A stretch of DNA of 12,218 nucleotides from NCBI GenBank assembly GCA_031400755.1, contig JANNQL010000073.1, positions 1-12,218 of the forward strand. The letters are read 5' to 3'. Positions within the stretch are counted from its first letter, which is position 1. Every line of letters starts with the position of its first letter. This DNA comes from VMSU01 sp031400755 (GTDB lineage: Bacteria > Desulfobacterota > Desulfobulbia > Desulfobulbales > VMSU01). The translations under genes and the position numbers were made by a program. Positions 7,230 through 12,218 of the stretch are shown here, piece after piece. Under the pieces are notes generated by a model, which saw only the letters and a list, made by a program, of their open reading frames with translations, was not told where the DNA came from and made no database searches.

Positions 7230-8672
7230 TCAGATGGCGTAGGGGTTCTCCTGGCGATAATGAATCTCGGCAATCAGCTTGGCCATCTTATCGACCTCGG
7301 AATTTTTATCCTTATATGTAAATAATTCAGGATGGGTGTCGAGGTAGGAGGTGTCAAACTCGCCGCTCCGGAAATCCGGTTCATCCACCAGATTCAGATA
7401 AAAGGGGATGGTGGTCTTGGGGCCGGCGATGACGAAATTGGTCAGGCAGCGCCGCATGCGGTCGACTGTCTCATTCCAGGTGTAACCCGCCACCGTCAGT
7501 TTCACCAGCAGCGAATCGTAGACTTCCGGAATCTTATAGCCCTGATAGACAAAGCCGTCCAGGCGCACCCCGTAGCCGCCCGGCGACCGATAGACCGACA
7601 CCGTCTTGCCGCCTTCGGGCATGAAGTTGTTTAGTGGGTCCTCGGCGTTGATCCGCATCTCCACCGCATGGCCGCGCAGGTGCACGTCCTCCTGACCAAA
7701 GGCCAGTTTTTTGCCCATGGCCACTTTGATCTGGGTGCGGACGATATCGATGCCGGTGATCATCTCGGAGACCGTGTGTTCCACCTGGATCCTGGTGTTG
7801 ATTTCCATGAAGTAGAAATTCAGGTCCTTGTCGAGCAGGAATTCGACGGTGCCGGCATTGGTGTACTTTGAGACCCGGGCGGCGACGACGGCGGTCTCGC
7901 AGATTTTGTCAAGTATCGACTGGTCCTTGATCATGGACGGGGCGATCTCCACCAGCTTCTGATTACGGCGCTGGATGGAGCAGTCTCTGGTACCCAGGTG
8001 GACGACTGTGCCGAAGTTGTCGGCAATGATCTGCACCTCGACATGTTTGGGTTTGAGCACCACCTTTTCCAGATAGACCCGGTCGTCGTTAAAGGCGGCC
8101 CTGGCCTCGGAGCGGGCCAGGGGGATGGAGGAAATCAGTTCCTCTTTATTTTCAATGCGCCGGATACCGCGACCACCGCCGCCGGAGGTGGCCTTCAGCA
8201 TGACCGGGTAGCCATAACGGTCGGCAAAGGCCACGGCCGCCTGCTCGCCCTCGTCGCCGGCCGGCAGGTTGTCGGTGCCCGGCACCATGGGAATGCCGGC
8301 CTTGGCCATGATCTCCCGGGCGATGACCTTGTTGCCGAGCTGCTCGATGACCTCGCTGGTGGGCCCGATAAAAATGAGCCCGGCATCTTCGCAGGCCTTG
8401 GCGAATTTCGGGTTCTCGGCCAGGAAGCCATAGCCTGGGTGAACGGCCTTGGCCCCGACTTTCTGGGCGGCGGCCACTACTTTATCGATGTTCAGATAAT
8501 CGCATCTGGGCCCCTCACCAAGCCAGACCGCCTCATCAGCGGCCCGGATGTGGAGTGCGTCATTGTCAGGGGTCTCAAACACGGCCACCGCGGTATGCCC
8601 CAACTCCTGCACGGCCCTGATTATCCGCAGGGCAATCTCGCCACGGTTGGCAACTAAAATTTTTACGCTCAC
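7230..8672 (-). CDS. accC: Biotin carboxylase subunit (AccC/PycA type)
   Basis: A 480-residue ATP-grasp enzyme that carboxylates biotin on the carrier protein using ATP and bicarbonate. Domains run in the usual order. The N-terminal domain begins KILVANRGEIALRI (4-17) and includes HPGYGFLAEN (78-87). The ATP-grasp domain has MLKATSGGGGRGIRRI (158-173) and FMEINTRIQVEH (288-299), which holds the Glu, Asn and Arg active-site residues. The C-terminal domain ends in a typical MRRCL...FVIAGPKTTIPF segment. I chose the GTG at 8670-8672, which has AGGTGG just upstream and gives the usual start. The in-frame ATG at 8684 has no ribosome site. The size matches single-domain AccC/PycA proteins (about 450-500). 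With the downstream carboxyltransferase/biotin subunit it likely forms a two-subunit pyruvate carboxylase. The gene symbol reflects the family, and pycA would be equally apt. Confidence 0.9.
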   Translation of the reverse strand: MSVKILVANRGEIALRIIRAVQELGHTAVAVFETPDNDALHIRAADEAVWLGEGPRCDYLNIDKVVAAAQKVGAKAVHPGYGFLAENPKFAKACEDAGLIFIGPTSEVIEQLGNKVIAREIMAKAGIPMVPGTDNLPAGDEGEQAAVAFADRYGYPVMLKATSGGGGRGIRRIENKEELISSIPLARSEARAAFNDDRVYLEKVVLKPKHVEVQIIADNFGTVVHLGTRDCSIQRRNQKLVEIAPSMIKDQSILDKICETAVVAARVSKYTNAGTVEFLLDKDLNFYFMEINTRIQVEHTVSEMITGIDIVRTQIKVAMGKKLAFGQEDVHLRGHAVEMRINAEDPLNNFMPEGGKTVSVYRSPGGYGVRLDGFVYQGYKIPEVYDSLLVKLTVAGYTWNETVDRMRRCLTNFVIAGPKTTIPFYLNLVDEPDFRSGEFDTSYLDTHPELFTYKDKNSEVDKMAKLIAEIHYRQENPYAI

Positions 8673-8743
8673 ACGCCACCTCATAACAGTAAAAGAATAG
8701 GGTCAAGGCGATAGCTCGCCTGAATTAACTAAGGACGCCGCAA

Positions 8744-8772
8744 AATATAGCACACAAAAAATATCCGCGCAA
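8744..8772 (-). promoter_or_regulatory. Candidate sigma-70-like promoter of the carboxylase operon
   Basis: On the minus strand TTGCGC (8772-8767) and TATATT (8749-8744) are spaced by exactly 17 bases. The -10 matches the consensus at 5 of 6 positions and the -35 at 3 of 6. Transcription would begin near 8737, giving a leader of about 65 bases before the GTG start. Confidence 0.5.
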
Positions 8773-8934
8773 CATGGCTGGAGTGCATACAAGTTATTGG
8801 CCAGCAAATGGCCGAAACACAAATATTCACCCAGGCCGTAATCATAAAACGAAGCAGGCGCGACTCGGCAAGAATTCGCTATCATGCTTACATGGCAGGC
8901 CATTTCGAAGAATTAAAAAAACGATTATTTTTTA

Positions 8935-8963
8935 TTGACAAAGAAGAATCAGGTGGCTAAGGT
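8935..8963 (+). promoter_or_regulatory. Candidate dsrA promoter
   Basis: A perfect TTGACA -35 hexamer (8935-8940) is followed after 17 bases by TAAGGT (8958-8963), a weak -10 match. Transcription from it would start near 8970, leaving a leader of about 130 bases before dsrA and placing the palindrome at 8974-8990 just past the start. The -10 is poor, so activation or another promoter in this AT-rich stretch is possible. Confidence 0.4.
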
Positions 8964-8973
8964 GCATTTTCTG

Positions 8974-8990
8974 AATAATGATTCATTATT
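8974..8990. promoter_or_regulatory. 17-bp palindrome, candidate operator for dsrABD
   Basis: AATAATGA, one central T, then TCATTATT is a perfect 8-bp inverted repeat with a one-base centre. It lies about 10 bases past the putative -10 and about 110 bases before dsrA. The form and position suit a homodimeric repressor. It does not match the FNR, Rex or HcpR consensus sites as I know them. An RNA stem is also possible but would be AT-rich and weak. Confidence 0.4.
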
Positions 8991-9099
8991 ACTTTGTGTG
9001 ATGCGTTTAATTCATCCGTAAGTCGATGCCAACAGGCAGCGAATGAGGATGGTGGGTTGTTGTTTTATAAAATTTCAGATCCTAAGGAGGAAACGAAAA

Positions 9100-10380
9100 A
9101 TGCCGAAGCATGATACGCCCTTGTTGGACGAACTCGAGAAAGGACCATGGCCGAGTTTTGTCACAGACATCAAACGCCAGGCCGCGACTAAGCCGGAATG
9201 CTGGGACATTCTTGGCCAGTTGGAGTTATCGTACAAAGAAAAAATCACCCACTGGAAGCACGGCGGCATCGTCGGCGTCTTCGGGTACGGCGGCGGTGTC
9301 GTCGGCCGTTACTCTGACGTCCCGGAGAGATTCCCCGGCGTCGCCCATTTCCACACGGTCCGCTTAAACCAACCGGCTGGCTTGTATTACACCACCAAAC
9401 ATCTGCGGGATATCTGCGACCTGTGGCAGAAGTACGGTTCCGGCATGACCAACATGCACGGTTCCACCGGCGATCTGGTTCTCTTGGGCACCTCAACCCC
9501 CAACCTGGAACCCCTGTTCTATGACCTCACCCATAACCTGAACCAGGACTTGGGCGGCTCAGGCTCCAACCTGCGGACCCCCTCCTGCTGCCTCGGCAAG
9601 TCCCGCTGCGAATGGTCCTGCATCGACACCCAGGCTATCTGCCAATCCTTGACCATGCGGTATCAGGACGAAATCCATCGTCCGGCCTTCCCGTATAAAT
9701 TCAAGTTCAAATTCTCCGGTTGCCCGAACGACTGCGTAGCCTCCATCGCCCGTTCCGACCTGTCCGTCATCGGTACCTGGAAAGGTGATATCCGCATCGA
9801 CCAGAAGGCTGTCAAGGGCTACATCGATGGCACCTACAAGTCCAACGCCGGAGCCCACGCTGGCAAGGATTGGGGCAAGTTCGACATCACCAAGGAAGTT
9901 GTTAACCTCTGTCCGACCAAGTGTATGTGGATGGAAGGCGACACCCTGAAGATCGACAACGCCGAGTGCACCCGCTGCATGCATTGCTTAAATGTCATGC
10001 CGCGCGCCTTGCGGCCCGGTGTTAATCAGGGCGCCACCATCATGGTCGGCGCCAAGGCCCCGATTTTGGACGGCGCTCAATTCGCCACCATGATTGTGCC
10101 CTTCATGAAGGTTGAAGCTGAAAACGATTATGAAGATTTGGTCAACTTCATTGAAGGCCTGTGGGATTGGTGGATGGAGCAAGGCAAGAACCGTGAGCGT
10201 ATCGGCGAATCCATTCAGCGCGTTGGCCTGCCCACCTTCTTGAAAGTTATGAATATTGAGCCGCTGCCGCAGCACATCAGAGAGCCTCGTTCAAACCCCT
10301 ACGTCTTCTGGGAGTCTGAAGAAGTTGAAGGTGGTTTTGACCGTGACGTGCGCGAATTCCGTAAGCGTCATAAGCAGTGA
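9100..10380 (+). CDS. dsrA: Dissimilatory sulfite reductase alpha subunit DsrA
   Basis: A 426-residue subunit of the cytoplasmic alpha2beta2 sulfite reductase, the terminal reductase of sulfate respiration. The ATG at 9100 is preceded by TAAGGAGG with nine bases between. The longer frame from 9043 is rejected. Sirohaem-[4Fe-4S] ligation motifs are present as TPSCCLGKSRCEWSC (160-174; C164-x5-C170) and CPNDC (208-212). An inserted ferredoxin domain follows with CPTKC (271-275) and CTRCMHCLNVMP (290-301), giving C271, C290, C293 and C296. The length is close to the usual 430-440. It is followed by dsrB after 52 bp with its own strong ribosome site, so the two are co-transcribed. The sequence resembles reductive bacterial DsrA. 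The downstream dsrD supports the reductive direction, although sulfur-disproportionating relatives carry the same genes. Confidence 0.97.
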   Translation: MPKHDTPLLDELEKGPWPSFVTDIKRQAATKPECWDILGQLELSYKEKITHWKHGGIVGVFGYGGGVVGRYSDVPERFPGVAHFHTVRLNQPAGLYYTTKHLRDICDLWQKYGSGMTNMHGSTGDLVLLGTSTPNLEPLFYDLTHNLNQDLGGSGSNLRTPSCCLGKSRCEWSCIDTQAICQSLTMRYQDEIHRPAFPYKFKFKFSGCPNDCVASIARSDLSVIGTWKGDIRIDQKAVKGYIDGTYKSNAGAHAGKDWGKFDITKEVVNLCPTKCMWMEGDTLKIDNAECTRCMHCLNVMPRALRPGVNQGATIMVGAKAPILDGAQFATMIVPFMKVEAENDYEDLVNFIEGLWDWWMEQGKNRERIGESIQRVGLPTFLKVMNIEPLPQHIREPRSNPYVFWESEEVEGGFDRDVREFRKRHKQ

Positions 10381-10432
10381 GCTGACACGATATCATCATA
10401 AAAATTCATTATAAAATTTAGGAGGTAAATAT

Positions 10433-11563
10433 ATGGGTTACGATCCGCAGAATCCGATGGCCGACAGAATTACCGACATCGGTCCGCGCCACTACGATGA
10501 ATTTATGCCGCCAGTCATTAAGGCCAATTTCGGCAAATGGCTCTATCACGATATCATTCAACCAGGTGTTCTACTTCATGTCAGCGAGACTGGCGGCGAG
10601 TGCTACACCGTCCGTTGCGCTTCCGCCCGTCTGATCAGTATCGATCTGATCCGCGAGATGTGCGACATCGCCGATGCGCATTGCGGTGGGCATTTGCGCT
10701 TCACCACCAGAAACAATGTTGAGTTCATGGTGGATTCCAAGGCCAAACTACAGCCCCTGCTGGACGATCTCGCCAAGCGAGGTAACCGCTTCCCGGTTGG
10801 TGGCACTGGTGCCTCTATCACCAACATCGTCCACACCCAAGGTTGGGTGCACTGTCACACCCCTGCCACCGACGCCTCTGGCGTGGTCAAGGCCATCATG
10901 GACGAGGTGTTTGAGTACTTCACCTCCATGACCCTGCCGGCCAATCTCCGTATCGCACTGGCCTGCTGCCTCAACATGTGTGGCGCCGTGCATGCCTCTG
11001 ATATCGCGGTCCTCGGTGTTCACCGTAAGCCGCCTATGATTGATCATGATGCGATCACCGGTCTCTGCGAGTTGCCTTTGGCCATCTCCGCCTGTCCGCT
11101 GGGCGCCATCAAGCCTGCCAAGGCCACCAATGAGAAAGGCGAAGAGGTAAAATCAGTTGTCGTCAATGCCGCCAAGTGCATGTTCTGCGGTAACTGCTAC
11201 ACCATGTGTCCTGCCATGCCGTTGGCCGATCCGGAAGGTGACGGCATCGCTATCCTGGTGGGCGGTAAGGTCTCAAACTCCAAATCAGCCCCGAAGTTCT
11301 CCAAGCTGGTTGTCCCCTTCCTCCCCAACAACACTCCGCGTTGGCCGGAAGTGACCGCCGTCGTCAAAAAGATCGTTAAAGTGTACGCCAATGATGCCCA
11401 GAAGTATGAGCGTGTTGGCGAATGGGCTGAGAGAATTGGTTGGGAAAAATTCTTTGAAAAGTGTGATATTCCATTTACCATTAAGAGCGTTGACGACTAC
11501 CGTCTTGCTTATAATACATGGAGAACCACCACCCAGTTCAAATTCACCAGCCATATCAAGTAA
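10433..11563 (+). CDS. dsrB: Dissimilatory sulfite reductase beta subunit DsrB
   Basis: A 376-residue partner of DsrA that holds the catalytically active sirohaem site in known structures. The ATG at 10433 has AGGAGG seven bases upstream. Sirohaem-cluster cysteines are visible at C141 (WVHCHTP) and at C178, C179 and C183 in ACCLNMCGAVH. These match the pattern known from Desulfovibrio vulgaris DsrB with an offset of about ten. The ferredoxin domain has C221 (SACPLGAI) and KCMFCGNCYTMCP (248-260). The C-terminal segment ERVGEWAERIGWEKFF is typical of the family. From memory, D. vulgaris DsrB has Cys in the AVHxSDI position where this protein has Ala187. That residue is not a cluster ligand, so activity should be unaffected. 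Transcribed with dsrA. Confidence 0.97.
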   Translation: MGYDPQNPMADRITDIGPRHYDEFMPPVIKANFGKWLYHDIIQPGVLLHVSETGGECYTVRCASARLISIDLIREMCDIADAHCGGHLRFTTRNNVEFMVDSKAKLQPLLDDLAKRGNRFPVGGTGASITNIVHTQGWVHCHTPATDASGVVKAIMDEVFEYFTSMTLPANLRIALACCLNMCGAVHASDIAVLGVHRKPPMIDHDAITGLCELPLAISACPLGAIKPAKATNEKGEEVKSVVVNAAKCMFCGNCYTMCPAMPLADPEGDGIAILVGGKVSNSKSAPKFSKLVVPFLPNNTPRWPEVTAVVKKIVKVYANDAQKYERVGEWAERIGWEKFFEKCDIPFTIKSVDDYRLAYNTWRTTTQFKFTSHIK

Positions 11564-11579
11564 AAATTGATTCGATTAC

Positions 11580-11618
11580 GTAACAATGGCAGCCAGCTGT
11601 CCTAGCTGCCATTGTTAC
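11580..11618 (+). terminator. Strong hairpin between dsrB and dsrD, possible attenuator or mRNA-stabilising stem
   Basis: GTAACAATGGCAGC (11580-11593) and GCTGCCATTGTTAC (11605-11618) form a perfect 14-bp stem with an 11-base loop. The bases after it (CGAATTGTATTTTCC) are T-rich but do not start with a T-run, so termination is probably partial. It lies 16 bases after the dsrB stop and 44 bases before dsrD. It could set the ratio of dsrAB to dsrD transcript or protect the dsrAB mRNA end. Confidence 0.6.
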
Positions 11619-11662
11619 CGAATTGTATTTTCCTTTATTCCTACGCAAGAGAGGATATAACC

Positions 11663-11923
11663 ATGGCTATGAGCAAAGATGAACTGAAAGCGGCAATATT
11701 GCATAAGTCACAAACAGCCGTCAAGGGTCAATTGTACATCAAGGATTTTTACGAGTGTGATCCCGATTCCAAACCACGGGAAGTCAAGAATGCCGCCAAC
11801 GATTTGGTCAAGGAAGGCAAGATGGACTTTTGGTCTTCTGGTAGCACCACCATGTACGCAGCTAAAGGCCGCGCCAAGAATGAAGAGACCAGAGAAAAGG
11901 ATGAAGAAACCAAGAATGCTTAA
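11663..11923 (+). CDS. dsrD: DsrD, small winged-helix partner of dissimilatory sulfite reductase
   Basis: An 86-residue protein found just after dsrAB in sulfate reducers. It begins MAMSKDELKAAILHKSQ and contains VKGQLYIKDFYECDP, SKPREVKNAANDLVKEGKMDF and FWSSGSTTMY, the helix-helix-strand layout of the DsrD winged helix. The usual length is near 78; the extra length is a charged C-terminal tail rich in Glu and Lys. The ATG at 11663 has GAGAGGA about seven bases upstream, and the longer frame from 11612 overlaps the hairpin and is rejected. Family knowledge: DsrD has been reported to stimulate DsrAB-catalysed sulfite reduction allosterically, and it is largely absent from sulfur oxidisers with reverse Dsr. 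Its presence therefore supports a reductive or disproportionating metabolism. Confidence 0.95.
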   Translation: MAMSKDELKAAILHKSQTAVKGQLYIKDFYECDPDSKPREVKNAANDLVKEGKMDFWSSGSTTMYAAKGRAKNEETREKDEETKNA

Positions 11924-11950
11924 TACTTTTTATTAGGTAGTTGGTAAGTC

Positions 11951-11987
11951 AAAAAAAGCAGAGGAATCAATCCTCTGCTTTTTTTTT
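11951..11987 (+). terminator. Rho-independent terminator of dsrABD
   Basis: GCAGAGGA (11958-11965) pairs perfectly with TCCTCTGC (11971-11978) across a five-base loop. It is preceded by seven A and followed by nine T (11979-11987). It is a canonical terminator 27 bases after the dsrD stop. The A-run would allow weaker termination in the other direction as well. Confidence 0.92.
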
Positions 11988-12218
11988 GTTTGCCCAGCGT
12001 AGCGGGCAAACCCGGCCTGTTGTAAGAAGCAGGCGTCACCCCGACCAGGGGGAAGACAATCCGATCGCAAGGGCGTTGCCGGTAACGGAGGGGTCTGAAG
12101 GAAGCGATAGGAAGTGAACCGCACAGAGCGCAAGCGAACCTGATTTGGCGCAGCGGGAGGGTAAGCGTCCAAAATAGCGCGATACCCGATACCTGGTCAG
12201 TCCCGATGCGTGATTGAG
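11988..12218 (+). mobile_element. 5' part of a group II intron ribozyme (domain I), cut by the window end
   Basis: Directly after the terminator T-tract the sequence begins GTTTGCCC and pairs with GGGCAAAC at 12004-12011 in a perfect 8-bp stem. Farther on come GGAGGGGTCTGAAGGAAGCG (about 12086-12105), then AGGAAGTGAACCGC and GAGCGCAAGCGAACC. The order and wording of these blocks are those of bacterial group II intron domain I. I recognise the GTCTGAAGGAAGC block from group IIC-like introns. No reverse transcriptase can be seen because any domain IV frame would lie beyond base 12218. The 5' end is set by the start of the stem and the end of the T-run, and it departs slightly from the usual GUGYG. 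There is no complete frame that suggests a gene here. Confidence 0.65.

Larger units (their letters stand above)
8673..9099. other. Divergent intergenic region between the carboxylase operon and dsrA
   Basis: A 427-bp region without a convincing gene. It is visibly AT-richer than the flanking coding sequence. It holds the candidate carboxylase promoter (8744-8772), a TTGACA element and a 17-bp palindrome on the dsr side, and the dsrA ribosome site. A 66-codon minus-strand frame at 8703-8903 overlaps the promoter and has no ribosome site or recognisable residues. Confidence 0.7.

Noticed and set aside
7216..7240. CCGTAGCTCAGATGG, which resembles the D-arm start of a tRNA
   Set aside because: No matching acceptor, anticodon or T-arm sequence follows, and the stretch overlaps the end of the biotin carboxylase gene. 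It only forms a small TACGCC/GGCGTA hairpin.
8703..8903. 66-codon minus-strand frame between the carboxylase operon and dsrA
   Set aside because: It has no ribosome site, overlaps the best candidate promoter for the carboxylase operon, and is Cys/Tyr-rich without a recognisable motif.

Overview
The window looks like chromosome of a sulfate- or sulfite-respiring member of the Desulfobacterota, with a Desulfobulbales-like lineage as my best guess. The basis is a complete dsrA-dsrB-dsrD cluster encoding reductive-type dissimilatory sulfite reductase and its small partner DsrD. Next to it, on the other strand, is a two-gene biotin-dependent carboxylase of pyruvate-carboxylase type. The lineage guess comes from recognising the proteins, not from a search.

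Layout, left to right. (1) Positions 1-5052 are a degraded defence island read on the minus strand, in the order res (5052 to 2770), an Abi_2/AbiF-family gene (2627 to 1716), then mod (1654 to about 192). Both type III restriction-modification genes are broken. Res has lost the segment that carries helicase motifs I and II in its relatives and has several further frame disruptions. Mod has one frameshift, and its 3' end runs into a palindromic element and an inverted, diverged copy of its own coding sequence. The Abi gene between them is intact, carries an HEPN-type R-x4-H motif, and is preceded by a compact structured RNA candidate that ends in a U-tract. I read this as an AbiF protein/ncRNA pair, the most interesting system here. 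(2) Positions 5214-8672 hold accC-like biotin carboxylase and a carboxyltransferase/biotin-carrier subunit as a minus-strand operon, with a clear terminator at 5156-5187 and a candidate promoter near 8744-8772. (3) Positions 8673-9099 are a divergent regulatory region with a TTGACA element and a 17-bp palindrome before dsrA. (4) Positions 9100-11923 are dsrA, dsrB and dsrD, with a 14-bp-stem hairpin between dsrB and dsrD and a Rho-independent terminator after dsrD. (5) From about 11988 to the window end the sequence looks like the 5' part of a group II intron ribozyme, starting immediately after the T-tract of the dsrD terminator.

How the parts work together: DsrAB reduces sulfite at its sirohaem-[4Fe-4S] centres and DsrD is thought to stimulate it. 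The carboxylase pair probably makes oxaloacetate from pyruvate and bicarbonate for anaplerosis. The defence island probably no longer restricts DNA, but the AbiF module could still act alone. The window also shows rearrangement: palindromic repeats in mod and res, an inverted mod fragment and an intron.
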